Part shown: in pieces, positions 45,895 through 57,217 of the stretch | How positions within the stretch are numbered: position 1 is the stretch's first letter | How the letters are laid out: every line of letters begins with the position of its first letter | Assembly (NCBI GenBank): GCA_963854835.1 | Contig: OY978525.1 | Location: forward strand, 70,929,232 to 70,993,231 | DNA: 64,000 nt | Reading direction: 5' to 3' | Origin: Megamerina dolium | Lineage: Eukaryota > Arthropoda > Insecta > Diptera > Megamerinidae | Program-made: the position numbers and the translations under genes | The notes under the pieces: generated by a model | Told to the model about the DNA's origin: nothing | Databases searched by the model: none | What the model saw: only the letters and a program-made list of their open reading frames with translations

Positions 45895-45991
45895 GGTTAA
45901 ATTATAGACCAAACTGAAAATGTTTGACAGTAATATGTTACACACAAAAACAGTGTTGCCAAAAATAAAGTTTTTAAAAAATCACCCTGTA

Positions 45992-47168
45992 CATGTATCA
46001 TTTTTCCCTACTACACCTGATTCACTTATTCCCAGGAATTTTTTTATACAACACTATTTTCAATGTTTGAGTATTCGAAATGTATTTTAATTTATTTATT
46101 ATTGTAATATATGAAGTAGGGCGAAAAAAGTTATTTTAGATGTTTCTTTATAAAATTTGTTTATTGCGTGTTTAAAACTAATGAGCATTCGCAAACTCTA
46201 GAAAGTCGTAAGTGCTGCAATTTACAGAATCTGCAAGAACAAAATGCTTTAGCTTTTTTTTGTTGTTAATAATAAAAGATTAAATATATCTAAAACAAAC
46301 ATTTTGAAGAGCCTCTACTTCTTTATTCCCACTTTTCCCTTCACCCCATTCGAATTTTTTTTCAGCAGTATTTTTTCACTAAAAAATAGGGGTATACGCA
46401 ATCTGTAATTATATAATATTTTTTAAATTTGATGGAACAAAAATATCCACGAATATAATTTTCCAGATTTCTTCATCTTCTTTAGGATGAATGAATGATG
46501 AATCCATCATCAATGGATTCCAAGGAAAATATTTTTAAGTTTGTGCTCTCTTTGAAAACAATTGGCAACCATTTTACTGAGCATTATCTCTGGCTTGATG
46601 ATTTTTGTGTTCTCCGGTACTTTTTCCTGCCGCTCTAATCGTACTGACATTTCCATTAAAGCTTTTCTAAAATTTTCGATTGCTGTTTGAAGAACAAGTC
46701 AATATTTGTACAAAGCAATTGTTACGCATTCTCTAGAGGACTTAAATTCTGTTGTAAAACTAAAATACGAATTGATCAAATTTGGCTCTACGCAATTCTA
46801 CTCCTTCAAACAATATATGATAACGGTCACGAATGGAACGAACGAAGTTTTGCATTTTGTATATTTTTTTAATTTGTTTTTCAAATTGTATGATATATAT
46901 GCTTTCTAGATGCAAAAGATTATCAAAAGAATGTGTTAGAAATTTGAAAATAAATTCTTCCTAATCACTTCAAACTGCATGCATGAGTTATGAACACGGA
47001 CCGGATTGTAGTACTTAATATTATAAAGAAGGCAATTATAATGCTTAAAAAGGCGAAAGGCAATTTAAAAAAATTGTTTAATAACCACTGTTGTGTTTAT
47101 AATATCAATATTGTTGTTAAAATATCTTTACAGAATAAACACTCTTCAATCGTTAATTAACAAAACCC
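45992..47168. other. Palindrome arm, no recognised gene
   Basis: Mirrored at about 48234-49410. The plus-strand frame at 46687-46909 (YKAIVTHSLEDLNSVVKLKY) looks protein-like but I cannot place it; it may belong to the hAT-like relic next to it. Confidence 0.4.
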
Positions 47169-47510
47169 TCATTTTAATTTTAATGTATTCTGTTGTATGC
47201 TTTTACAAAAAATATATATTAGTTTGTACAATGCACCAAAGTAGCACATTGAAACAAGGTGCATTTTAGAGTTTTCTGGCAGTAATTTTACTATATTTTC
47301 ACGCAACATAGCTTTAAAAGCGTTGAAACTTCTTTCAACATCAATCGAAACAAGTGGTGCCTCATTAAAAGACTCAGCATCACCAATGTATATATCATTC
47401 GTGAGCCTAGCAATTTCTAAGTCAATAAGCACGTTAAAAATATTTTTGATAAATTGTCCACTCCAGTCCACTCTTGTTGTTGTTGTTTTTAACATATTAA
47501 AAATTTCCAA
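47169..47510 (-). pseudogene. hAT-like transposase C-terminal (dimerisation) fragment
   Basis: APLVSIDVERSFNAFKAMLR followed by LLPENSKMHLV is the hAT C-terminal dimerisation pattern as seen in insect CGGBP1-like hAT proteins (compare the common SCDVERSFS.YK motif). Only about 110 residues remain, and the upstream minus-strand sequence to about 47640 has stops. It overlaps the junction between left arm and spacer, so only its last part is mirrored. The matching N-terminal type occurs at 54968-55475. Confidence 0.6.
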
Positions 47511-47931
47511 AAATAATATATGTATGCTACAGGACCTCTAATTTGCTTGAGGTTCTTTTCAATATGATTTAAATTTGTCCAACACTTCGAAAATTGGTTT
47601 TCCTAAAAGCGATGCTATGATTGGTTGTATTTTATTTTGATCACTTTTGATCAATATACCTATACGTGTGTTTCTGTTTGCTGGATATGTCTTTTCTCGC
47701 TATCTCCTTTCCCACTTGCAAACTATTGCTGTAGATAATTGATGGCAAATCTTGCTGTTGTCGCCGCTGTCTTCCATTTGTTCTGATGGTTAATTGTTGT
47801 TGTTGTTACGGTTGATGTGACGGTGGTGCTGCTACTACTTGCTGTTGCTGTTGTATTTGCATCAGCACACCTTTTATCACCTTAATGGTTAAGCCTTTCG
47901 CTTGTGGCCAATACCATTGTTCAAAATATAT

Positions 47932-47967
47932 GTTTATATCAAATTTTAATGAATTATATCATTTTCG

Positions 47968-48029
<62 letters not shown>

Positions 48030-48071
48030 ATATATGTTTATATCAAATTTTAATGAATTATATCATTTTCG

Positions 48072-48134
<63 letters not shown>
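47932..48134. repeat. Tandem pair of a roughly 103-bp unit ending in (TA)n
   Basis: ATATGTTTATATCAAATTTT, then AATGAATTATATCATTTTCG and a TA array, twice in direct orientation, in the spacer of the second palindrome. Confidence 0.88.
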
Positions 48135-48138
<4 letters not shown>

Positions 48139-49412
48139 TGCACCTTGTTTCAATGTGCTACTTTGGTGCATTGTACAAACTAATATATATTTTTTGTAAA
48201 AGCATACAACAGAATACATTAAAATTAAAATGAGGGTTTTGTTAATTAACGATTGAAGAGTGTTTATTCTGTAAAGATATTTTAACAACAATATTGATAT
48301 TATAAACACAACAGTGGTTATTAAACAATTTTTTTAAATTGCCTTTCGCCTTTTTAAGCATTATAATTGCCTTCTTTATAATATTAAGTACTACAATCCG
48401 GTCCGTGTTCATAACTCATGCATGCAGTTTGAAGTGATTAGGAAGAATTTATTTTCAAATTTCTAACACATTCTTTTGATAATCTTTTGCATCTAGAAAG
48501 CATATATATCATACAATTTGAAAAACAAATTAAAAAAATATACAAAATGCAAAACTTCGTTCGTTCCATTCGTGACCGTTATCATATATTGTTTGAAGGA
48601 GTAGAATTGCGTAGAGCCAAATTTGATCAATTCGTATTTTAGTTTTACAACAGAATTTAAGTCCTCTAGAGAATGCGTAACAATTGCTTTGTACAAATAT
48701 TGACTTGTTCTTCAAACAGCAATCGAAAATTTTAGAAAAGCTTTAATGGAAATGTCAGTACGATTAGAGCGGCAGGAAAAAGTACCGGAGAACACAAAAA
48801 TCATCAAGCCAGAGATAATGCTCAGTAAAATGGTTGCCAATTGTTTTCAAAGAGAGCACAAACTTAAAAATATTTTCCTTGGAATCCATTGATGATGGAT
48901 TCATCATTCATTCATCCTAAAGAAGATGAAGAAATCTGGAAAATTATATTCGTGGATATTTTTGTTCCATCAAATTTAAAAAATATTATATAATTACAGA
49001 TTGCGTATACCCCTATTTTTTAGTGAAAAAATACTGCTGAAAAAAAATTCGAATGGGGTGAAGGGAAAAGTGGGAATAAAGAAGTAGAGGCTCTTCAAAA
49101 TGTTTGTTTTAGATATATTTAATCTTTTATTATTAACAACAAAAAAAAGCTAAAGCATTTTGTTCTTGCAGATTCTGTAAATTGCAGCACTTACGACTTT
49201 CTAGAGTTTGCGAATGCTCATTAGTTTTAAACACGCAATAAACAAATTTTATAAAGAAACATCTAAAATAACTTTTTTCGCCCTACTTCATATATTACAA
49301 TAATAAATAAATTAAAATACATTTCGAATACTCAAACATTGAAAATAGTGTTGTATAAAAAAATTCCTGGGAATAAGTGAATCAGGTGTAGTAGGGAAAA
49401 ATGATACATGTA

Positions 49413-50450
49413 CAGGGTGATTTTTTAAAAACTTTATTTTTGGCAACACTGTTTTTGTGTGTAACATATTACTGTCAAACATTTTCAGTTTGGTCTATAA
49501 TTTAACCATGAATCGACTTACAACCGAACAACGCCTGCAGATTATTGAATTTTATTGAATTTTATTATTCAAAATTCTGAGGTGGCTATTCGCAATCTTG
49601 TGACTAAATTTCGCACCAATTTCACATTATTGGACATTAAACCACTAACACGCATACGTAGAGTGTGGACAGAGGAAAATATCGTAGCTGTATCCGCCAG
49701 TGTTGTTGATGACCGTGAATTATGGAAATGGGCCTCTGTTACTCCACCACGTGGTAAATTTTGTGCAAGGATTTGGGTGTAAAACCTTTTAAAGTACAGC
49801 TGGTGCAAGAATTAAAGCCACACGACTTACCACGACGGCTAACTTTTGGTGAATGGGCGCTGGTAGAGTTTAATAAAGATCCAGGTTTTTATCTGGAAAT
49901 TGTGCTCAGCGACGCAGCTCATTTCTGGTTGAATGAACGTGAACAATCAAAATTGCCGTATTTGGTGTGAAGAGCAGCCAGAAGCATTGCAAGAACTGCC
50001 AATGCATTTAGAAAAACGCACTATTTGGTGTAGATTATTGGCCGGTGGCATCATTGGACCGTACTTTTTCAAAGACGTCGAAGGCAGGAACGTTACTGTG
50101 AATGACGAGCGGTACCGTGCTATGCTTACAATTTTTTTTTTTGCCAAAATGGAGGAGCTGGATTTGGCTGACATGTGGTTTAAGCACGACGATGCCACAT
50201 GCCAGACAGCACCCGGAACAATGGCCCAATTTAAAGACGAGTTCAGTGAACAGTTTATGTTACGTTTGGGACTGGTCAATTTAACGCCTAGATCGATTTA
50301 ACGCATTTAGACTATTTTTTGTGGGTCTATAACAACAAGCCCGCAACGGTTGACGCACTGGAAGCCACTATTGAAGAATTTATTCGTGAGATACCACCCG
50401 ATATGTTGGAGAGAGTATGCCAAAATTGTACCCAGCGTTTTTTGTTTGCT
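49413..50450 (+). mobile_element. Second DD41D-type mariner, right copy
   Basis: Begins CAGGGTGATTTTTTAAAAAC after TA at 49411-49412 and runs without the LTR insertion. The 3' end is cut by the poly-A end of the Jockey fragment at about 50456, as in the left arm. Confidence 0.85.
49508..50445 (+). pseudogene. Second-family mariner transposase (right arm)
   Basis: ATG at 49508. Motifs: NLVTKFRTNF, VLSDAAHFWLN (first Asp), NCRIWCEEQPEALQELPMHL, then IGPYFFKDVEGRN, FKHDDATCQT (second Asp), LDYFLWVYNN region (third Asp), then ALEATIEEFIREIPPDMLER. Broken by at least four frameshifts or small indels. Because the LTR element is absent here, the site between VTAWCAL-equivalent and the IGPYFF motif is intact and shows the pre-insertion sequence. 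Confidence 0.78.
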
Positions 50451-50455
50451 TTTTT

Positions 50456-50972
50456 TTAACTCCTTTTATTTGGCATCTATGCATTGGATATTTAGCAGTA
50501 ATTAATAATATTTACATTTTATTTTGTAGAGGAGCAGCCATTGCTGTACCCCTTATTAACTAATACTAATAATAAATTATAATTTACAATACATAATGTT
50601 TCATTATATTATTAGGGATGATGCAAATCTTTTTAACCTATGTGTTGTTCTTATGCTGCTCTTCAATTCAGTGGCGAGTGTATTGGGATGCTTCTCTAAA
50701 CGTTGTAGATAACATCAGATTTAATTATTTCTTCTTGTATGGTTGGAATTTTTAAATCGTGATGTATGATGTCATTCGTAACATACCATTTTTGATCATT
50801 CGTAGTACTTTGGATTGAAGCCGTTGTATGATGTTAATGTTAGATTTTGAGGCTGTCCCCCACAGCTGTATTCCATATGTCCATATTGGCTTGAAAATTG
50901 CTTTATATATTTATATTTTGTTGTCTAGAGACAACTGAGAATTGCGGCCAATTAACCAGTGAAGCTTTTTTG
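50456..50972 (-). pseudogene. Jockey-type LINE 3' end, right arm
   Basis: Reverse copy of 39711-40240: 3' UTR with poly-A, then the C-terminal PIWTYGIQLWGTA region. It stops where the TA array starts at 50978. The RT core of the left arm (38875-39710) is not repeated here, so the duplication boundary lies inside the LINE. Confidence 0.75.

Positions 50973-50977
<5 letters not shown>

Positions 50978-51053
<76 letters not shown>
50978..51053. repeat. (TA)n array at outer edge of second palindrome
   Basis: About 76 bases of TA exactly at the right boundary of the palindrome. Confidence 0.95.
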
Positions 51054-51055
<2 letters not shown>

Positions 51056-51528
51056 CTTTATACAAAAAAAAACGAGATTTATAAGAACAAAAAGGCGCGC
51101 ACTGTTCGTGTAGGAAAAATTCAGTATGTCAAAAAAAAGAACAAGAACAAACGAACCGACTGCTGACTGATCAAGTCAGAGTTGCATTCGCCTTCTATAA
51201 AGGTGGCACCATACAATGCGCGTGACATAATTTTCTGGCGTAGACAGATAGTATTGATGCATTGTTCTTCTGCCTAATACTTTACCTTGCATAATGTAGT
51301 TAAAAACCAGAAACTCAAACGCATGCATACCACCTTGATCAAAAAGTTCCCGAAATAACTACCGTGTGGCGCTCCCATCGTTCCAATTTGAGTACTGTTT
51401 TTTTTTTTTTGTTAAGTTGGTACATCTGTTGTTGATATTCCCTCTAAATCTTAGCGTCATAGCTTGAAATTTGCAAAAGTTACATATTATTGTCTGATTC
51501 CATTAAGAATCCTTAAGTTGTCTTTATG
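51054..51528. other. Non-coding spacer
   Basis: No recognised feature. CAGTATGTCA at about 51122 resembles the end of the fold-back element at 27261, but no partner was seen. Confidence 0.4.
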
Positions 51529-51533
51529 TAAGC

Positions 51534-52117
51534 TGTCTACGCCAGAATAAGTTTGCTCGCACTGCCCTGTGTATTTTTTTTTATTGGGGGAATGGGTTTA
51601 GTATTAATCTAGCATCACCGATTTTCGCCAACTCCCCCCAGTCCGCTCAATATTCGATTCTGTTTTCTCCCACTGTCTTCTTTTTTTTCTGTTTTTCCTT
51701 TATTTTTTTTTATCTAATCGTTGATACGTAATTCTTCATATCTAACACACGGCAGTGCGCGCCTCTCCTTCTAACCAAAAATTAAATCTAGTAAATTAAA
51801 TAAGTATAATAAAAAAAGACTTTAAGTAAATGTAAACAAAAAGGTGAAAATATCGAAAATAAAGACAAAATTTAAACTCAAATAAATTAACATACAAAAA
51901 AGATATCGGTTTCTTTGAATTAAATCTAAAATTAAATTTTAGCCCAAAAGTTAAAAATAGACAAAGTGTGTAACATTACAGCGGCAGTAATAACGTCAAC
52001 AGGCAGCAACAACTGCAGTTGTAACATCAACAACAGCAATAGTAATAACATCAACACCATCATCAGGCAAGCCTTACCACTAAGCGGCCCACCGGCAATC
52101 ATTTCTCCACATACACA
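51534..52117 (+). mobile_element. Solo LTR of a BEL/Pao-like element
   Basis: Starts TGTCTACGCCAGAATAAG, ends ACATACACA (TG...CA), and is flanked by TAAGC at 51529-51533 and 52118-52122. It shares landmarks with the BEL LTR at 62254 (TGTCTACG.CAGA, GGAATGGGTT.AG, ATCT.GCA.CACC, CCCACCGGCA). 584 bases, no internal region, so it was left by LTR-LTR recombination. Orientation is inferred from the BEL copy. Confidence 0.8.
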
Positions 52118-52122
52118 TAAGC

Positions 52123-54055
52123 TAAATTCGCTTTAAGTCCTTCATCTGCCAGTAATTTTTTGGTAAATATTATACAAGCTGCATCGTCATCCAATGAGTA
52201 CAATGGTCTGGTGTTGTTTTTGCAAGATAACGTGTCTAACTGCCTACACCAGGTGGGGCTAGCGCGATCCTTGTTGAACTCATCGTAAGTCAACTCACTG
52301 GACTTATTTATTTAATTTTTTTTTTTGTGTGATGGCACCTTCATTGTATAATGAGAGTGCCATCATGTAGCTAGCTCTGCTTGCTATGTGATGTCACCTT
52401 CATTTTTTAATGGGGGTCCTCCACGTGGCGACCACTTGGCAACGACTTCCTGGCAAACGCTGGGAGGCAGCTTAACTGAGTGGCGAAAACCTTCTCGGTT
52501 AGAGGTTGTGCGTTGAGCTTGGACCCACCATATAAAAACTCTCACCCAATAAAAAATCAAACCGTTCCTCGGATAAGGACTACCCCTTTTGTTGACGTCC
52601 CCCGCAAATGAAATAAGGACCACGAATTACGGATATGCACCTGGAATATCCGGTCTCTCCATAGGGAAGGTGCCTCTATCCAGCTGGTTGATGTGCTCGA
52701 AAAATACAGGCTCACATCAACGCATTTCATAAAATGCGATAGACGGAACATGGTTGCTCTAAAAGAGCATCCTGTGTTATATTACAGTTGCCATGCGGAG
52801 GGGCACAAACTCGGATGTAGATTTGTTGTCAGTAAGAAACTGCGACTTCTTGTCTCGTAGTTCACATCTGTGAACGAGCGGCTGGCAACAATCTGGATTA
52901 AGGCAAAATTTTTTAACATTAGCCTAATATGTGCCCACGCTCCGACGGATGAGAAGGACGATACGACCAAAGAGATCTTCCTTCAACACCTCGACGAAGT
53001 TTATGACCGTTGTCCCACCTCGATATCAAAATGGTGGGTGGGCAAGGAAGGTACCTTTAACCCAGCTGTCGGAAAATTCAGCCTCCTCTAGAACACTACC
53101 GATAATGGAATGAGACTGATCGACATATGTGTCCCACTCCATGACTACTGCTGTAGAGGAGGTAATCGGTTACTACCGGCCTCTGAAAAATGAGTGGTAT
53201 GATCAGGAGTGTCGCGACACTACCGCAGACTACGACACCGTCTACAAAAAAACCCTACGTGGAGGTGCCAAGCGAGCTGTTAAGGAGTAGTGCAGAGAGA
53301 TGAGGAGTGCAGAGGGACGTCTTTTCATGCACAAGAAGGGAGAACAAGAAAAACGGCAGTGTAAAGAGATAGAGAAGTAGAGACAGAAACTCCCAAATTC
53401 TTTGACAAAGATCAGGCGTATGAGTGGCGCTTTAAATCCCGGAGCCTCTTCCTGTCATGACAACAATGGTAATATGGTTACAGATGTCCATAGAGTACTG
53501 AACATATGGAGGGAACACTTCTCCACGTTACTGAATGGCGACGCTTCGAACAATCCCACCAGTGGAGGAGATCTCCCGAACTCCTCAATCACGGATGATG
53601 GTGTTTCTGCTAGAAACAAAGCTGCAGGTGTAGATGGCCTGCCTGTCGAGTTGCTTAAATTCGGAGGCGATGAGCTGCTCACCAGCATGCACCAGCTCAT
53701 AAGAAGAATATGGTCAGATGAAAGCATGCCCGATGAGTGGTGGCTCAGTGTTCTCTGTCCCGTACACAATTTGCGCCAACTACCGTGGAATAAGTATTCT
53801 TAGCATCACATACAAGATTCTATCGGGTGTATTGTGTGAAAGTTTGAGGCCTATCCTTAACAACCTGATTGTACCTTATCAGTGTGGCTATAGAAAATCC
53901 AAATCCTGGAGATGACCCAAGAAAAGAAGATCGACACACACCATCTATTTGTTGATTATAAAGCAACAACAATGTCTGAGTTCGATATTCCTGCAAAGCT
54001 CATTTGACTTGCAGAATGGCACTGTATAACTTCCGTTGTGTGGTGAACATTTTTG
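52123..54055 (+). mobile_element. RTE-type LINE, copy 5 (diverged)
   Basis: Upstream part 52123-52300 matches 33091-33190 of copy 3 in the corresponding orientation. The leader CCTCCACGTGGCGACC lies at 52420, then endonuclease, a deletion of the endonuclease C-terminus near 53130, linker and the start of the RT up to about 54030. The 3' end is lost. Oriented opposite to copies 1-3. Confidence 0.8.
52870..53915 (+). pseudogene. RTE endonuclease/RT fragments, copy 5
   Basis: 52870-53091: VNERLATIWIKAKFFNIS and ICAHAPTDEKDD, with the catalytic LGDFN region lost. 53402-53803: GALNPGASSC linker, then DGLPVELLKFGGDELL and SDESMPDEWWLSVLCPVHN. 53718-53915: ICANYRGISILSITYKILSG, VPYQCGYRK. Frames shift between segments and no catalytic YADD is present. 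Confidence 0.8.
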
Positions 54056-54119
54056 GTTGTATTGACCACATAAGTAAATAGTTAAATAAAGTATTTCGTA
54101 CAGTATAAACCTGCGCTCA

Positions 54120-54483
54120 GTGCCGTAGCTCAGTGGTTAGTGTGTTCGCCTTCTGATCTGTAGGTCGGTGGTTCAATCCCCGGCTGATGCATAACAAATT
54201 TCATATCGATAAGACTTTTCTTTCGAACGGTACCCACCTGTCGGCAAGCAATTGGCAATTCTTCCGACAGTAACAACTTGCCATGAAAAAGCTTCTTAAA
54301 GAACTCTGTGACAAAGCTCAGAAAAAGTGATGTCACAAGTGTTCTGCCGTTCGGAACCGGCTAAAATAAGTAGGTCCCTTCTAATATTGTCCAAAATTTA
54401 AGACGCACAACAGTAATGGAAGAGAAGCTCGGCCAATGAGCCCTTTGGGGCTTTATGTGGCCACATATTTATTTTTTTTTTTT
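54120..54483 (+). mobile_element. tRNA-derived SINE, copy 5 (full length, 16-bp TSD)
   Basis: Flanked by TATAAACCTGCGCTCA at 54104-54119 and 54484-54499. Head GTGCCGTAGCTCAGTGGTTA with A box, B box GGTTCAATCCCC (close to canonical), body, and tail CACATATTTATTTT extending into a T-run. It is the cleanest copy: 364 bases with both ends defined by the target duplication. Confidence 0.92.
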
Positions 54484-54499
54484 TATAAACCTGCGCTCA

Positions 54500-54967
54500 A
54501 CCAAGCACTTTAGCGAGTTAGCACCTGTCGAAATTAACAAAAACGATCTGTTATTATTTTAGAAATACTTTCCCAAAAATTTATCCTTACAGGTTGAGGT
54601 GGTAATGGTAGATAGATCAAAGTCCGAGTAAAGCACTTTAAAAAAATATATATAAGCTTTGAGATCAGTACATCGGCATCTTCATATTGACTACGAATCT
54701 TCTCGCAAACTCTATGGATTCATTCATTCATGGATATGGAATAATTTTTTTCGAAGATTCTCCACATTTTTGCGTGTAACCGGAAACGTTTGTAATGAAG
54801 ACTAAAACCTTCTCTCTTTTTATCTCTTCAGGCCATAAGATTTTCAATGAATCATCAAAAATTTTTGCTATCGTTGAAGCGATACTTCAACTTTTGCAAC
54901 TTTTGCAACTACTTCCGCAGTCAAAAGGTAACCTTTTCAATTTTTACGCAATGGTTCCACTACGGCA
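54500..54967. other. Spacer, probably decayed hAT-like sequence
   Basis: May contain the continuation of the hAT-like remnant to the right, but the minus-strand frames are broken every few codons. Confidence 0.35.
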
Positions 54968-55475
54968 TTGCATACAGATTTACCTACTTTGTCTGTCGTT
55001 TCGTCAATCGATATAAAAATATTGTCTTCACCAATTTCGACCCTAATTTGTTCTAATACAGGCACATACACTTCATTTAAATAGTTTTTTCGCGTCGTAG
55101 ACTCTTCAGGTACCCTCTTTTTCTATAAACGATTGAAACTCCGTATTTTGTGCTTTATATGGAAAAATATCACATGCAACCATCATTCTTGGTAAGTCCA
55201 TAAAACAATCATTTTTCTCGGAATTGTCAACCAAAAACGATGAAATTTGTTGTTCTACAGCATTTTTAATTCTGCCGCTGTTTTATGTTTTTAGTTTTGT
55301 ACATGTGTTGTATAAAGTATTTCTTCTGTTGGCTCACCTTAATTCCACAACATTTATAGAAAAGTATCTTCCTGTCACTACGAACAACATTTCCCCCGAA
55401 CTCGTTTACAAGTTTTTGTAGCTTAACTACTTCGGAACGAGCGTATTTAGGCTTATTTTTCCGTTTCATATTCAA
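54968..55475 (-). pseudogene. hAT-like transposase N-terminal half (CGGBP1-like)
   Basis: From 55475 on the minus strand: KNKPKYARSEVVKLQKLVNE, then KILFYKCCGIKVSQQKKYFI with QHMYKTKN, a BED/CGGBP1-type zinc-finger region in decayed form. It continues in shifted frames as VEQQISSFLVDNSEKNDCF, DLPRMMVACDIFPYKAQNTE, LNEVYVPVLEQIRVEIGED and ISIDETTDKVGKSVCNAVVE. The last contains the first catalytic Asp motif of hAT enzymes (DETTD). One stop lies after EKEGT and another after PLRKN. The C-terminal half is not found in place. Confidence 0.65.
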
Positions 55476-56262
55476 TCGAATTATACGCTTTACGGTTCAA
55501 CTACCCTCCGACGTAAAATCGCAGACCGTGTCAGATCTATCTTCTGGGATTGTCGTGTTAACGAAAACTCACCACCGCATGACTTTGACGTGGCACTTGC
55601 CCATAGCAGAGATAATCAAAAGCAATTTGAATTTTTACGTAAAACTAAGAAAGTTTAGGCTTATTTAAAATTAGTGAAAAGTATAATCGTGGTTAGTTAT
55701 TTATTAGAATATAGTTCACGTATAGTTTCGCACATCTATACTATGAAATTTGGTCATGAAAATGGTAGGTGTGTGTGTTTACACCAGCATCAGAGTATTG
55801 TCGTACGGCATGTCACGCACGTTACGTGTTTGCGCCGCCTCGCATCCTTCATTTGCCATTTACGTATATTGACTTTGTATATCGTTCAAAGACACACTAA
55901 CTTTGGCGATTTTGAAGGTGGATGAGAGAGAGAAATGAACATGACCATATATTTTGTTTCCCATATACTTTCTTCTCCTTTTTTCGACTCTAAAAATAGT
56001 GCATACTTAATAGAAACTGATAAATTTATATTTTATATAAAAAGGAAATTTTATTCCGTTTTGAGTGACCATGCGAACCATACACGAAATTTTTTCGCCA
56101 GTGCAAGAGACTGGGAAGTTTAGCTAAAAACAAATTCAAAAAATATTCGTGTAAATTTATTGCACAAGTCTCGTAGAGACGCGTTCGTGGTAATAGAGAA
56201 AGAATTCAATTATTCTTATAACCGCAAAATTGCATTGTGCTTAATTTAACGACATTATAATT
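55476..56262. other. Non-coding spacer
   Basis: Nothing recognised; the short frames at 55674-56123 are not convincing. Confidence 0.4.
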
Positions 56263-56274
56263 ATTAAAGATTAT

Positions 56275-56483
56275 AAAAAAAAATAAATGTGTGGCACTTA
56301 AAGCCCCAAAGGGCTCATTGGCCGAGCTTCTCTTCCATTACTGTTGTGCGTCTTAAATTTTGGACAGTATTAGAATGGACCTACTTATTTTAGCCGGTTC
56401 CGAACGGCAGAACACTTGTGACATCACTTTTTCTGAGCTTTGTCACAGAGTTCTTTTTAGAATCTTTTTCAATCATTTCATTC
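56275..56483 (-). mobile_element. tRNA-derived SINE, copy 6 (5'-truncated, 12-bp TSD)
   Basis: Only the 3' part (about 190 bases) is present: the T-rich tail side starts at 56275 and the sequence stops at about 56470, before the tRNA-like head. ATTAAAGATTAT at 56263-56274 and 56484-56495 is the target duplication. The few bases before the second repeat are not SINE and may be filler. Confidence 0.85.
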
Positions 56484-56495
56484 ATTAAAGATTAT

Positions 56496-57214
56496 TATTA
56501 TTATTATTTCGTAAAATCGCTCACCAACTCCAAATGTACCTCCTTCGTAGCGAAACAACAGAATACTGCAATGTAGACTTTGTGAGGTCTACTCCACCGT
56601 TTACGAATGCCCGAGCTGGCGTTACACATGTGGAAGGTAAATTTCCCATTATTTGGTTTAATCGCACTGGTTTGGCTCTACTTCATATGGTACAGCGATG
56701 AGTGGTGGCTCGTGCCATAATCTTTCCTTTTATAGGCCAATACCGTTGTCTTGTTATCTTTATTATTTTTTTCAATACTTATCCACTGGAGGATGTTGAC
56801 TGTCACATTTATTAATTCAAACTATTTACGGCACCTTATTTCTTTATCCGGGCTCCAGAAATGATCTAGCCAGCATCCCAAATATTTTAAACAACTCACA
56901 CGATTGTTGTGTCCTTCTTTTCTGACACCGTAACCTTTCCTTAAATATATTATATTTAAGGACTTACCCTTTTTTATTTCTCCTTCTGCTTTCCATAGTT
57001 CACTAACACAAAACAATTGGTTTCCAATATATCAATAGTCTGTATTTATTTATTCAATTCCTTGTCTTTTACACCATGTAGTTTTTATGTTCTTCTTTCA
57101 CTTTACTAGGATGTTTAATCCTGCACAATGGAATTCTTATTTTACTAGGATGTTTTATCCTGCACAATGTCATTCTTATTTTATTGCCCACACTAACTCG
57201 CTCTTTGAGTTATC
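56496..57214. other. Non-coding spacer with a 39-bp tandem pair
   Basis: Two 39-base units (TTTACTAGGATGTTTWATCC, then TGCACAATG) at 57102-57179. The minus-strand frame at 56822-57016 (LNIIYLRKGYGVRKEG, LKYLGCWLD) faintly resembles a LINE C-terminal region, too weak to call. Confidence 0.4.
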
Positions 57215-57217
57215 TTA

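Larger units (their letters stand above)
38750..45989 (-). mobile_element. Second DD41D-type mariner, left copy, split by a LINE and an LTR element
   Basis: The outer ends pair as inverted repeats: CAGGGTGATTTTTTAAGAGC at 38750 and CAGGGTGATTTTTTAAAAAC on the complement of 45989. TA flanks both (38748-38749, 45990-45991). Inside lie a Jockey-type fragment (about 38875-40246) and the Ty3/gypsy element (40662-45364). Mariner coding pieces, minus strand: 45894-45432 (N-terminus; VLSDAAHF, first Asp) and 40592-40250 (FKHDDATCQT, second Asp; LDYFLWVYNN around the third). By my count 41 residues separate the second and third Asp. A different family from the mariner at 12990. Confidence 0.8.
39711..50977. 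repeat. Second palindrome, arms 39711-47267 and 48135-50977
   Basis: Paired positions add up to 95402 inside and about 90693 outside the LTR element, a difference equal to the 4,708 bases of insert plus target duplication. Without the insert both arms are about 2.85 kb. The arms differ by base changes as well: the mariner frames read FYLKIV against FYLEIV and IPADML against IPPDML, with CACC/A and T/C changes in the LINE part. An 867-base spacer separates the arms. The outer right end is a TA array. Confidence 0.93.

Noticed and set aside
38701..46040. Flanks of the second mariner look alike (CCTACTAC...TGATTCA on both sides)
   Set aside because: The match is short and AT-rich; the TA duplication and terminal repeats explain the borders without a larger element, so I left it out.
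55674..56123. Two adjacent plus-strand open frames
   Set aside because: No motif, poor length, and different frames; not supported.
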